Shown: positions 1-8,029 of the stretch, piece by piece | How the letters are laid out: every line of letters begins with the position of its first letter | Numbering within the stretch: the first letter of the stretch is position 1 | NCBI GenBank assembly: GCA_036405815.1 | Contig: DASWWX010000041.1 | Coordinates: forward strand, 1-64,000 | Length of the DNA: 64,000 nucleotides | Direction: 5' to 3' | From: Solimonas sp036405815 | Lineage (GTDB): Bacteria > Pseudomonadota > Gammaproteobacteria > Nevskiales > Nevskiaceae | The notes under the pieces: generated by a model | The model's database searches: none | What the model was told of the DNA's origin: nothing | What the model saw: the letters and a program-made list of their open reading frames with translations, nothing else | Program-made: the position numbers and the translations under genes

Positions 1-2067
1 TCCACGCTGGCGGTGCTGTGCCTGCTGCGTCAGCCTTGGCTCGGCCTGCAGCTGGCGGTCGATGGCGATGGCCTGCGCGTCGTAGCGGCCCGCGGCCCCG
101 CAACGGGCGTGCCCGTCGGCACGCGATTGACCGCACTGGCAGCCGACCGCAGCTTGGTGCTGCACGCCGGTGACCTGACGCCGGAACCCGATACCAGCCA
201 TCCCGACCGCATCGCCTTCCGCGATTTTTTGCGCCGGCAACAACAACTGGCCGCGTTGCTGGCGCAGCCATCGATCACCTTGATCGATGCGCAAGGCCAG
301 CGCTATCAGGTCGAGCCTGCCGCTGCGCGTCCGCTGGAGCAGGTGCCGTTGCTGTTCTGGTTCCAAGTATTGGTCGGCAGCACCGGCCTGCTGATCGGCG
401 TCGGCGTCTGGACCTTCCGCCGCACCGATCCCGCGGCCCGGTATCTGGCGATCACGGGCGTCGGCCTGCTGCTCAGCGCGGTCGCGGCGGCGATCTACAG
501 CAGCCGCGAGCTGGCCTTGCCGGGATCGCTGTTCCGGGTGCTGCACGCGCTCAACGGCACCGGCTCGCTGCTGTTCTGCGCGGCGTTCGTCGCGACGCTG
601 TGGCACTACCCGTTGCGCCTGGGGCCGCGCGACCCCGGCGCGATCCTCATCGTTCTCTATCTCGCCATCGCCGCTGCCAGCGCCCTGCAATGGCTACCGG
701 ACTTCGATATCGGTCTGCGGCTCCCGATCCTCGCCGGTTTCACGGCGACCATCGCGCTGGCAATCCGCCAATGGCGCCACACCCGCAGGCGCCCGCTGGA
801 GCGCGCGGCGCTGCAGTGGTTTCTGCTGGCCTGGTTTTCCGGCAGCAGCGCGTTCCTCGCACTCGTCTTCGTACCGGCCCTGTTCGGCGTCGACACCGGC
901 GCGCTGCAGGCCTATGCCTTCGGACTGTTCCTGACGATCTATGCTGGGCTGGCCTTCGGCATCGCCCGTTATCGGCTGTTCCAGCTCGACCGCTGGTGGC
1001 TGAATGCCTGGAGCGTGCTCGCCAGCGGCGTCGTGTTCGCCGGAGTTTCGTTCGCGCTGATCGCCCTGACACGGCTCGATACGCCGCTGGCGCTGGCGCT
1101 GGCCTTGGCCGCGGCGGGCTGGCTGCACTTCCCGATTCGCCAGCGCATCCTCAATCGTGCCGACGGGGTCTCCGGCGTCGCAGCGCTGCCGCAGCTGTTG
1201 CAGGCGGTCGTCGCCACTGATGACGCAACACCGCACTCGTTGTGGCGCGACACGCTCGCACGGCTGTTCCGCCCCCTCGACATCGCGCGCGGGCCCGCAC
1301 AACGTGAAACCGCGCAGATCGCCGACAACGGCCTGATGCTGGACGTGCCGGGCCTGGACGATGACCGCAGCTTGCGCCTCACCGGTTGCGACGGCGGACG
1401 GCGACTGTTCAATGCGCGCGACATCGAGATCGCGCAAACCGTCCACCTCGTTACTGAACGCCTGCTGAGTTACCGCCGTGCGGTGGACATCGGCGTCGAA
1501 CGCGAACGCCTGCGCGTGGCGCGCGATCTGCACGACGACGTCGGCGCCCGATTGCTCGAATTGCTACACGCGACCGAGGCAGACACCCAGCAACGGGTTC
1601 GGGACATCCTCGACGAGCTGAGGCTGGTGATCCAAAGTCTCGGCTCCAACGGCGAACGGCTGGAAGACCTGCTCGGCATGTGCCGCGCGGAAATCGGTGA
1701 GCGCTGCGAGTCGCGTGAGGTCGCGCTGGACTGGCGCCAGCCTGAAACCGGCCTGCCCATGCCGCCACTGGATCCCCACCGTGCCCTGTTCATCGCACGT
1801 GTACTGCGCGAGGGCGCAGCCAATGCGCTTCGACATGCGCGGCCCGACCGGCTCCGCATCGACATCGGTTGCGATGCCAGCACCCTGTCGATCCGGATCG
1901 AGAACAACGGCGTCATCGAGACCACGGCGCCTCCCATCGCACGCCGCGGACTCAACACGCTGAGCGGTCGAGCCCAGACCTTGGGGGCTGCGCTCGTCGT
2001 CACCGCACCGGGCGGTCCTTGCTGGCAAATCGAACTGCAACTGCCGCTCTACGCGACGCAGCGCTGA
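1..2067 (+). CDS. Membrane sensor histidine kinase, HisKA_3/NarL-partner type (5' end outside window)
   Basis: The reading frame is open to the first base of the window, so the N-terminus is missing; the first in-frame start candidate is a GTG at base 13. About nine hydrophobic segments fill the first half. A soluble linker follows, then a dimerisation/phosphoacceptor helix with the motif ARDLHDDVGARLL (His 507 counting from base 13). The C-terminal HATPase domain has an N-box (N604 in REGAANALRHA) and a glycine-rich GLNTLSGRA segment. This is the architecture of kinases that phosphorylate LuxR/NarL-type response regulators. No regulator gene lies downstream, so the partner may be upstream of the window or elsewhere. 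The input signal is unknown. The kinase call is firm. Confidence 0.88.
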   Translation, partial: STLAVLCLLRQPWLGLQLAVDGDGLRVVAARGPATGVPVGTRLTALAADRSLVLHAGDLTPEPDTSHPDRIAFRDFLRRQQQLAALLAQPSITLIDAQGQRYQVEPAAARPLEQVPLLFWFQVLVGSTGLLIGVGVWTFRRTDPAARYLAITGVGLLLSAVAAAIYSSRELALPGSLFRVLHALNGTGSLLFCAAFVATLWHYPLRLGPRDPGAILIVLYLAIAAASALQWLPDFDIGLRLPILAGFTATIALAIRQWRHTRRRPLERAALQWFLLAWFSGSSAFLALVFVPALFGVDTGALQAYAFGLFLTIYAGLAFGIARYRLFQLDRWWLNAWSVLASGVVFAGVSFALIALTRLDTPLALALALAAAGWLHFPIRQRILNRADGVSGVAALPQLLQAVVATDDATPHSLWRDTLARLFRPLDIARGPAQRETAQIADNGLMLDVPGLDDDRSLRLTGCDGGRRLFNARDIEIAQTVHLVTERLLSYRRAVDIGVERERLRVARDLHDDVGARLLELLHATEADTQQRVRDILDELRLVIQSLGSNGERLEDLLGMCRAEIGERCESREVALDWRQPETGLPMPPLDPHRALFIARVLREGAANALRHARPDRLRIDIGCDASTLSIRIENNGVIETTAPPIARRGLNTLSGRAQTLGAALVVTAPGGPCWQIELQLPLYATQR

Positions 2068-2126
2068 CGGGCGGCGCAAATCGGCACTCACACACCACTA
2101 TGATGGCCCCGGCCTGATCGCAAACA

Positions 2127-2151
2127 AAAGGCCCGCGTAAAGCGGGCCTTT
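2127..2151. terminator. Bidirectional intrinsic terminator
   Basis: A perfect 10-bp stem (AAAGGCCCGC/GCGGGCCTTT) encloses a 5-base loop between the sensor kinase (plus strand) and tRNA-Ser (minus strand). The T-run is better on the minus strand (CCTTTTGTTTG), so it may serve mainly to end the tRNA transcript. Confidence 0.85.
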
Positions 2152-2190
2152 GTCTACTGGCGCCATATCCAATCGGAAATGGCGGGAATC

Positions 2191-2283
2191 TGGCGGAGAG
2201 AGAGGGATTCGAACCCTCGATACGGCTTGAGACCGTATACACGCTTTCCAGGCGTGCTCCTTCAACCACTCGGACATCTCTCC
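2191..2283 (-). tRNA. tRNA-Ser (anticodon GGA)
   Basis: Read on the minus strand, the 93-nt sequence starts GGAGAGA and ends TCTCTCC-G-CCA, giving a 7-bp acceptor stem with an encoded CCA tail. The anticodon loop is CTGGAAA, so the anticodon is GGA, which reads UCC and UCU. A long variable arm (TATACGG...CCGTATC) is the class II feature expected of tRNA-Ser, and GGTTCGAATCC forms the T loop. The gene stands alone, with its own promoter upstream and a terminator downstream. Confidence 0.97.
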
Positions 2284-2311
2284 GGGACCGCAGCTGCGCC
2301 GCGGGGCGCGA

Positions 2312-2340
2312 ATTATAGCGACTCGGCGACTACTTGTTGG
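2312..2340 (-). promoter_or_regulatory. Promoter of tRNA-Ser with GC-rich discriminator
   Basis: A perfect TATAAT (minus strand, 2317-2312) lies about 29 bases upstream of the tRNA 5' end. A weak -35 (CCAACA, 17-base spacing) falls inside the end of the lipoprotein gene. The bases just after the -10 are almost all G and C, like the discriminators of stringently controlled stable-RNA promoters. The -10 is clear; the regulation is inferred. Confidence 0.65.
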
Positions 2341-2641
2341 CCGGCTTGTCGGCAGCGCTGGCAGCCGGCGCGGCGGCGGGTTCCGGCGGCATGCGCGGCG
2401 GCACGTCCAGACACTGGAGACCGGCATCGCCATCCTGATAGGCATACGGCGTCGCCGCCTGCGCCGGGGCTGGCGGAATTCGCAGCGCCGACGGCGATTC
2501 CGGCCACTTCAGGCCCTCGATCGGCGCTGGCGGCGGCAGGGTCTGGGCCCGCTGGTAGGGATGATCACCCTGGCAGTGTCGGTTGGACCCGCAGGCGGCC
2601 AAGCCGAGCACGGCGGCGAGAACGGCAAAACGCAGCAGCAT
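2330..2641 (-). CDS. Small proline/alanine-rich lipoprotein downstream of dapA
   Basis: This 103-residue protein begins with a lipoprotein signal peptide: a short positive start, a hydrophobic core and the lipobox LAAC, so Cys17 should be lipidated. The rest is rich in Pro and Ala and has no domain I recognise. The start ATG overlaps the dapA stop by one base (TGATG), so the two genes are translationally coupled. In enteric bacteria this slot after dapA holds bamC (nlpB), which encodes a much longer protein. This gene sits in the bamC position but is far too short to be a normal BamC. It may be a reduced or unrelated lipoprotein; its function is unknown. Confidence 0.75.
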   Translation of the reverse strand: MLLRFAVLAAVLGLAACGSNRHCQGDHPYQRAQTLPPPAPIEGLKWPESPSALRIPPAPAQAATPYAYQDGDAGLQCLDVPPRMPPEPAAAPAASAADKPANK

Positions 2642-3519
2642 CAGATCGCTCCAGCGGCGCGCAACGCACCGCGCACGGTATCGAAATGGGTTCCATCCAG
2701 CGCCACCAGCGGCAGGCGCAGTCCGGCGGGAATCCGGTTCATCTCGTTCAGCGCCCACTTCACCGGAATCGGATTGGGTTCGCAGAACAGATGCTTGTGC
2801 AACGGCTGAAGTTCCGCATCGATCTTCTGCGCCTGCTTGGCGTTGCCGGCCAGCGCGGCGGCGCACATCTCGTGCATCTTGCGCGGCGCGACGTTGGCGG
2901 TGACCGAGATGTCGCCATGGCAGCCGAGCAGGATCGACTCGCAGGCGGTAGCGTCGTCGCCGGAATACAGTGCGAAATCGCGCGGCAGGTCCAGCGCGAG
3001 CAGCTCCTGGATGCGCGAAATCTCGCCCTTGGCTTCCTTCAGACCGACGATGTTCTTGAGCTGCGCCAGACGCGCGACCGTCGCCGGCAGCAAATCCACA
3101 CCGGTGCGGCCGGGCACGTTGTAGAGAATGACCGGGATGTCCACCGCCTCGGCGATCGCCTTGTAGTGGCGATACAGGCCTTCCTGCGGCGGCTTGTTGT
3201 AGTACGGCGTCACCAGCAGCGCGGCATCGGCACCGGCTTCCTTGGCCGCGCGCGTCAGCTCGATCGCCTCGGACGTCGAGTTGGCACCCGTACCCGCGAT
3301 CACCGGCACGCGCTTCTTCGCCAGCTTGACCACGCGGCGGATGACGTCGATATGTTCCTCGACATCCAGCGTCGCCGACTCGCCGGTGGTGCCGACGGCG
3401 ACGATGCCGTCAGTGCCCTCGGCGATATGCCATTCGACGAGCGCAGCAAGACTGTCCCAGTCCACGGCACCGTCCGGGAACATGGGCGTGACGATGGCAA
3501 CGATGCTGCCCTTGATCAT
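2641..3519 (-). CDS. dapA: 4-hydroxy-tetrahydrodipicolinate synthase
   Basis: DapA condenses pyruvate with aspartate semialdehyde, the first step committed to diaminopimelate and lysine in the cytoplasm. The 292-residue length is standard. The family residues fall at their usual positions: T44 and T45 in VGTTGES, Y133 in ILYNVPGRTG, and the Schiff-base Lys161 in GLKEAKG. The start chosen is the ATG giving MIKGSIVAIVTP, which matches family N-termini; an upstream extension of the frame is arginine-rich and not credible. The gene is divergent from gcvR, as in Escherichia coli, and is followed by a coupled lipoprotein gene. Confidence 0.97.
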   Translation of the reverse strand: MIKGSIVAIVTPMFPDGAVDWDSLAALVEWHIAEGTDGIVAVGTTGESATLDVEEHIDVIRRVVKLAKKRVPVIAGTGANSTSEAIELTRAAKEAGADAALLVTPYYNKPPQEGLYRHYKAIAEAVDIPVILYNVPGRTGVDLLPATVARLAQLKNIVGLKEAKGEISRIQELLALDLPRDFALYSGDDATACESILLGCHGDISVTANVAPRKMHEMCAAALAGNAKQAQKIDAELQPLHKHLFCEPNPIPVKWALNEMNRIPAGLRLPLVALDGTHFDTVRGALRAAGAI

Positions 3520-3668
3520 GCGATGGGAAACGCGTCGGGAAAGAGGGCGGCAAGTATAGCCGCAGCCCCGCGGGCCAGCATGACCGCGCACTCGACGGCG
3601 CCGGCGCCGCGGGGTTACTTCGCGGGCGATTGATCCTAAAATAGCGGACTTTGCTGAACCCACCTGCA
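3520..3668. promoter_or_regulatory. Divergent promoter region dapA / gcvR
   Basis: On the minus strand a TATACT box (3558-3553) is suitably placed for dapA. On the plus strand a TAAAAT box (3637-3642) is placed for gcvR. Neither has a convincing -35 hexamer, so only the -10 elements are supported. Confidence 0.45.
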
Positions 3669-4208
3669 ATGGCCCAGAACGACAATCTGCTGACCCTCTC
3701 CGTTATCGGCAAGCCCAAGGGCAACGTGCCGCTGGAGTTGTTCAAGGCGATCCGCGAGCGCGGCGGCGAGGTCGAGGACTGCCGTATCGCCCCGATCGGT
3801 GACCGCCTGGTCGCCAACTTGCTGGTCTCCGGTAACTGGAGCACGCTCGGCCGTCTGGAAACCGCGATGCCTGGCATCGCCGAAAAACTGGACCTGCAGG
3901 TGCGCTTCGAGCGCTGCGAACCGCGCGCGATCAATCCGGAGTTCCGCCCCTACGCCGCCGAGGTCATCGCGCCGCAGGACCCGAACCTCCTGGTCAACAT
4001 CCTGGAATTCTTCCAGCATCAAGATGTCGAGGTCGTTGAGATCTCGACGCAGAAATACCAATCGACCTACACCGGCGCCGACATGGCCAACGTGCAGATG
4101 GTGCTGCACGTGCCGGTGAATCAGCATCCGCAGGCGCTGCGCGAGTCGTTCATGGATCTGTGCGACGACCTCAATGCCGACGGCATGCTTGACCCCATCA
4201 AGACCTGA
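3669..4208 (+). CDS. gcvR: Glycine cleavage system regulator GcvR-like ACT-domain protein
   Basis: The 179-residue protein consists of two ACT-like domains and has no DNA-binding domain. In E. coli GcvR binds glycine and the activator GcvA to repress the glycine cleavage operon. The identification rests on size, ACT-like sequence (LLTLSVIGKPKGN and NLLVNILEFFQHQDVEV) and the order dapA-divergent-gcvR-bcp, which matches E. coli. I chose the ATG at MAQNDN; a TTG 18 bases upstream is possible. Whether it acts on a GcvA homologue here cannot be seen. Confidence 0.85.
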   Translation: MAQNDNLLTLSVIGKPKGNVPLELFKAIRERGGEVEDCRIAPIGDRLVANLLVSGNWSTLGRLETAMPGIAEKLDLQVRFERCEPRAINPEFRPYAAEVIAPQDPNLLVNILEFFQHQDVEVVEISTQKYQSTYTGADMANVQMVLHVPVNQHPQALRESFMDLCDDLNADGMLDPIKT

Positions 4209-4259
4209 TCCGCTGCAGCCGTCGACCCGCGGCGGCCACGCGTTTCAATCGGAGCGCTC

Positions 4260-4724
4260 ATGAGCCTCAAGCCCGGCGACAAGATTCCCGACCTCACCCT
4301 GCCCGCCTCCGGCGATCAAGCGATCGCGCTGCGCTCGTTCAAGGGCCAGGCGCTGGTGATCTACTTCTACCCGAAGGACAGCACGCCCGGCTGCACGCTG
4401 GAGGGGCAGGACTTCAATGCGCTACTGCCGAAGTTCTCGAAGGCCGGCGCGGTCGTGCTCGGCATTTCGCGCGACAGCGTGAAGTCGCACGACAACTTCT
4501 GCGCCAAGCAGGGCTTCAAATTTTCACTGCTCTCCGATCAGGATGAGCGCGCCTGCCAGGCGTTCGACGTGATCCGCGAGAAGAGCCTGTACGGCCGCAA
4601 GTATCTGGGCGTGGATCGCAGCACCTTCCTGTTCGATGCCAAGGGCATCCTGCGCAGCGAATGGCGTGGCGTGAAGGTGAAAGGTCACGCCGCTGCGGTA
4701 CTGGAGGCGGTGAAGGCGCTGTAG
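4260..4724 (+). CDS. bcp: Peroxiredoxin Bcp/PrxQ (thioredoxin-dependent thiol peroxidase)
   Basis: This 154-residue cytoplasmic peroxidase reduces H2O2 and organic hydroperoxides. The peroxidatic cysteine is C45 in DSTPGCTLEGQ. The resolving cysteine used by E. coli Bcp (residue 50) is Gln here, but C81 in NFCAKQ lies 36 residues after C45. That spacing is used by the PrxQ subgroup with the resolving cysteine in helix 3, so an atypical two-Cys mechanism through C81 is likely (inference). C99 is a second candidate. The gene follows gcvR after 51 bases with a GGAG ribosome site, and probably shares its transcript. Confidence 0.93.
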   Translation: MSLKPGDKIPDLTLPASGDQAIALRSFKGQALVIYFYPKDSTPGCTLEGQDFNALLPKFSKAGAVVLGISRDSVKSHDNFCAKQGFKFSLLSDQDERACQAFDVIREKSLYGRKYLGVDRSTFLFDAKGILRSEWRGVKVKGHAAAVLEAVKAL

Positions 4725-5050
4725 AGCGTTTTCGCCTGCGGAGAGTTCGTAGCGCACCGGCGGTCGACACAATGCGGTGCGGCTTGAAACCATAGCGCGA
4801 ATTCGCGCGCGCGGGTATCCCTTTTCGCGGACCCTCGGCTGGGCTAGGCTGAAATCGAAGTCGCGCACTCCGCGCACGCTTCATCAAACCGTCATACGCC
4901 GCCCGCCCGCTACAAGCCGTCATTAGTACGCACCGCAACAGCCGGCCGCTGCATCCAGCCTTCGACGCAGGGCAAGGCCGCTGTCCCCTTCCATTTCGCA
5001 CGAAGGCCACGGCATCACGCCGCCGGCCAGGGGCTCCTCGTACCTGATCC
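4725..5050. other. Gene-free interval before the PhoH gene
   Basis: This 326-base interval has no credible coding sequence or RNA gene. It holds a perfect 14-bp palindrome, GCGCGAATTCGCGC (4795-4808), and should contain the promoter of the PhoH gene, but no clear -35/-10 pair stands out. No terminator hairpin follows bcp. Confidence 0.4.
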
Positions 5051-6481
5051 ATGAGCAAGCGCAAGATTTTCGTACTCGACACCAACGTCCTTCTCCACGA
5101 CCCCTCCTCGATTTTCCGCTTCGAAGAACACGACCTCTACATCCCGATGGTCGTGCTGGAAGAACTGGATGCCGCCAAGAAAGGCACCAGCGAAGTCGCC
5201 CGCAACGCACGTCAGGTCAGCCGGTTTCTCGACGAGCTGATGCAGGACAAGAACCACGCGCAGATCGAGAAGGGCCTGACCCTGCCCGGTACGCATGGCC
5301 CGCTCAACGGCAAGGGCAACGGCAAGAGCGGCGAGCCGGCGACCGGAAAGCTGTACTTCCAGACGCGGCCTGCCGACGCCACGCTGCCCGGCCTGATGCC
5401 CGGCAACAAGCCGGACAACAGCATCCTGATCAACGCGCTGGAGGTGCAGAACCGCAACCCCGGCCGTCGCGTCACCCTGGTCAGCAAGGACATCAACCTG
5501 CGCATCAAGGCAGCCATCGTCGGCGTCAACACCGACGATTACGCCAACGATCGCGTTCTCGACGATCTCGACTTGCTGTACTCCGGCTACAAGGAGCTGC
5601 CCGTCGATTTCTGGAGCACGCACGGCGAGCGCATGGAGAGCTGGCAGGACAGTCGTGGCCGTGCCAGCTACCGCATCAAGGGGCCGCTGGTGAAGGAGTG
5701 GCATGCCAACCAGTTTCTCTACATTCCCGACGACGATGACGAACGCGGGCTGGAGCTGGTCGTCAGCCGCATCGAGGGCACGACCGCGGAGATGCGGGTG
5801 GTCCGCGACTACCGGGCCGGGAAGGCCGGCGTCTGGGGGGTGCACGCCAAGAATCGCGAGCAGAACTTCGCCCTCAACCTGCTGCTCGACCCGGATATCG
5901 ACTTCGTCACCGTGCTCGGCACCGCCGGCACCGGCAAGACGCTGCTGACGCTGGCCGCCGGCCTGGCGCAGACGATGGACGAGCAGCGCTATCGCGAAAT
6001 CATCATGACGCGCGTCACCGTACCGCTGGGCGAGGACATCGGCTTCCTGCCCGGCACGGAAGAGGAAAAGATGACGCCGTGGATGGGCGCATTGATGGAC
6101 AACCTCGAAGTGCTGACGCAGAACAGCAACGCTGGCGACTGGGAGCGCGCGGCGACCAACGACCTGCTCGCCAAGCGCATCAAGATCCGCTCCCTGAACT
6201 TCATGCGCGGCCGTACGTTCCTGAATCGCTACATCATCATCGACGAGGCCCAGAACCTGACCGCCAAGCAGATGAAGACGCTGATCACGCGCGTTGGTCC
6301 TGGCTCGAAGATGATCTGTCTCGGCAACCTCGGCCAGATCGACACGCCCTATCTCACCGAAACCACATCAGGCCTGACTTACGTCGTCGATCGCTTCCAA
6401 GGTTGGCCGCACGGCGGTCACGTGACGCTGGCGCGCGGCGAACGATCGAGACTCGCGGCCTTCGCTTCCGACATACTGTGA
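5051..6481 (+). CDS. PIN-PhoH fusion ATPase (PhoH2/YlaK-like)
   Basis: The protein has 476 residues. The N-terminal PIN nuclease domain starts KIFVLDTNVLL (acidic D10) and is followed by LEELDAAKKG. A linker leads to a PhoH-type P-loop ATPase with Walker A GTAGTGKTLL (residues 290-299) and Walker B IIIDEAQN (D398). PhoH2 proteins of this architecture are reported to be RNA helicase/ribonucleases; the cellular role here is not evident. No antitoxin gene precedes it. Two small genes follow at close spacing and may be co-transcribed. Confidence 0.9.
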   Translation: MSKRKIFVLDTNVLLHDPSSIFRFEEHDLYIPMVVLEELDAAKKGTSEVARNARQVSRFLDELMQDKNHAQIEKGLTLPGTHGPLNGKGNGKSGEPATGKLYFQTRPADATLPGLMPGNKPDNSILINALEVQNRNPGRRVTLVSKDINLRIKAAIVGVNTDDYANDRVLDDLDLLYSGYKELPVDFWSTHGERMESWQDSRGRASYRIKGPLVKEWHANQFLYIPDDDDERGLELVVSRIEGTTAEMRVVRDYRAGKAGVWGVHAKNREQNFALNLLLDPDIDFVTVLGTAGTGKTLLTLAAGLAQTMDEQRYREIIMTRVTVPLGEDIGFLPGTEEEKMTPWMGALMDNLEVLTQNSNAGDWERAATNDLLAKRIKIRSLNFMRGRTFLNRYIIIDEAQNLTAKQMKTLITRVGPGSKMICLGNLGQIDTPYLTETTSGLTYVVDRFQGWPHGGHVTLARGERSRLAAFASDIL

Positions 6482-6508
6482 GCCTCATCCGATACTGAGG
6501 CGAACACG

Positions 6509-6841
6509 ATGCTGGGACGCGTCGCGAAATCCGTGAAGAACAGCGCCATCGCCGCGGCGTTGAGGGCCTATGTCAACGACAAGTTCGGCGAATACGGCGA
6601 GGTGATGGACTGCTCGGTCGATACCGAGCAGAACCGCCTGACCGTGCTCGCCAAGCTCAAGGGCGAGCGCGACACGGTCAGCGCCACGCTCGAGCGCTAC
6701 GAGATCCTGCGCGAAGGCGACAAGGTGTTCATCAAGCTGCACGGCTTCTCCAGCTCGCGTGCCTGGCTGACCCTGCTGCTGAACAAGCTGTTGTCCGGCA
6801 AGCGCTATCCCCTGCCCTCGGCGGTTGCCTCGCTGCTGTGA
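6509..6841 (+). CDS. Uncharacterised 110-residue protein
   Basis: I do not recognise a family. The protein has an amphipathic N-terminal helix (RVAKSVKNSAIAAALRAYVN), a mixed alpha/beta middle with VLAKLKGERDTVSATLERYEI, and a hydrophobic helix near the C-terminus (AWLTLLLNKLL). There is no signal peptide, and it is probably cytoplasmic. It begins 27 bases after the PhoH stop, across a 6-bp inverted repeat (GCCTCA/TGAGGC), so co-transcription with PhoH is likely. The coding call is supported by position and codon pattern. Confidence 0.7.
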   Translation: MLGRVAKSVKNSAIAAALRAYVNDKFGEYGEVMDCSVDTEQNRLTVLAKLKGERDTVSATLERYEILREGDKVFIKLHGFSSSRAWLTLLLNKLLSGKRYPLPSAVASLL

Positions 6842-6848
6842 GTGCCGT

Positions 6849-7205
6849 TTGAACGAGGCCGGCTTTCGCAAGCGGACCGCGCCCTGGCCCGGCGTCGCCC
6901 ACGACGTCACATGGCAGGACGACCTGGCGGCTTCGGTCGCCGGCAAGATGTTCGCGGTCTACGGCCTGCGCGGCCGCGACTGCGGTCGCTTCAGCTTCAA
7001 GGTGCCGGACGACCCGTTTCTCGCCTTGACCGATCAGCCGGGCCTGGCACCGGCCCCGTCTGCGGCGCGCTACCACCGGGTCAGCACCATCGAACCGCAA
7101 CGCCACGGCGCCGCATGGCTGTCGCGGATGATCCGGCAGCCCTACGAACTCGTCGCCGCACGCCTGCCGAAGCAAACCCGGCGCAAGCTCGGGCTGCTGC
7201 GCTGA
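6849..7205 (+). CDS. MmcQ/YjbR family protein (DUF419)
   Basis: This 118-residue protein has the family's compact fold. Typical segments are GKMFAVYGL, RFSFKVPDD, a loop running into the central helix, and the C-terminal SRMIRQPYELVAARLPKQTR. Members have a CyaY-like fold and are often listed as DNA-binding, but function is unproven. No ATG is available at the right place. I use the TTG just after the previous gene's stop (LNEAGFRKR); another TTG 24 bases upstream would overlap that gene. It is probably in an operon with the PhoH gene. Confidence 0.8.
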   Translation: MNEAGFRKRTAPWPGVAHDVTWQDDLAASVAGKMFAVYGLRGRDCGRFSFKVPDDPFLALTDQPGLAPAPSAARYHRVSTIEPQRHGAAWLSRMIRQPYELVAARLPKQTRRKLGLLR

Positions 7206-7246
7206 CCGGCAGCGCATGAGCAGCGACGCCTGAGCCCCGCTGCATC

Positions 7247-8029
7247 ATGGAACTCACGCCCGACCTGCTGGTGCTGATCGCGGCGCTGTGCACCTTCGCT
7301 TTTCTGGCCGGCTTCATCGACGCCGTGGTCGGCGGGGGCGGCCTGGTGCAGATTCCAGCGCTGTTCGTGCTGCTGCCGGAAACCGCACCGGCCACGTTGC
7401 TGGGCACCAACAAGTTCGCCAGCGTCTGGGGTACCGGCGCGGCGGCCTGGCAATACCTGCGCCGCGTGCCGGTGGAATGGCGCGCCACCTGGCCCACGGC
7501 GGTCGCCGCACTGATCTTCGGCTTTCTCGGTGCACGTACCGCGGCGCAGCTGCCGATCGACTGGTTTCGCCCACTGGTGTTCGGACTGCTGCTCGCGGTG
7601 CTGGCCTATACCCTGTGGAAAAAGGATCTGGGCGCACTGCATGCGCCGCGCCTGAGTCGCCGCAGCGAGTTGTGGACGGGTATCGCCACCGGCAGCGCCA
7701 TTGGTTTTTACGACGGCATCTTCGGCCCCGGTACCGGCTCGTTCCTGATCTTCGCCTTCGTCGGGCTGTTCGGTTTCAGCTTTCTCGCGGCATCCGCCTC
7801 GGCCAAGCTGGTCAACGTCGTCACCAACCTCGCCGCACTGGCCTATTTCGTCACTACCGATCACGTGCGCTACGAGATCGCGATACCCATGGCCCTGTTC
7901 AACGTCGCCGGTAGCCTGACCGGCACCACGCTGGCGATCCGCAAAGGCAGCGGCTTTGTGCGCGCACTGTTCATCGTCGTGGTCTGCGCGCTGCTGGCGC
8001 GCTTCGCCTGGGACCTGCTGCGCGCTTAG
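7247..8029 (+). CDS. TauE/SafE (YfcA-like) membrane permease
   Basis: The 260-residue inner-membrane protein has about eight hydrophobic segments. It carries the family's duplicated glycine-rich motif, GFIDAVVGGGGLVQIPAL in the first half and IGFYDGIFGPGTGSFL in the second. The family exports sulfite, sulfoacetate or related anions; the substrate here is unknown. Its last four bases overlap the stop of the convergent epmA gene (shared TTAG). It is one of three TauE-like genes in this window and the only one without a linked sulfur or secretion gene. Confidence 0.9.
   Translation: MELTPDLLVLIAALCTFAFLAGFIDAVVGGGGLVQIPALFVLLPETAPATLLGTNKFASVWGTGAAAWQYLRRVPVEWRATWPTAVAALIFGFLGARTAAQLPIDWFRPLVFGLLLAVLAYTLWKKDLGALHAPRLSRRSELWTGIATGSAIGFYDGIFGPGTGSFLIFAFVGLFGFSFLAASASAKLVNVVTNLAALAYFVTTDHVRYEIAIPMALFNVAGSLTGTTLAIRKGSGFVRALFIVVVCALLARFAWDLLRA

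Noticed and set aside
2191..2283. tRNA-Ser as an attachment site of an integrated element
   Set aside because: No integrase gene or duplicated tRNA end is found in the window.
3651..3668. TTG start for gcvR 18 bases upstream
   Set aside because: The extra residues MLNPPA resemble leader sequence, and the ATG at MAQNDN fits better with the -10 box.
4795..4808. 14-bp perfect palindrome GCGCGAATTCGCGC as an operator
   Set aside because: It is built of simple GC alternation in a G+C-rich genome and lies about 240 bases from the nearest downstream start; no second copy is seen.
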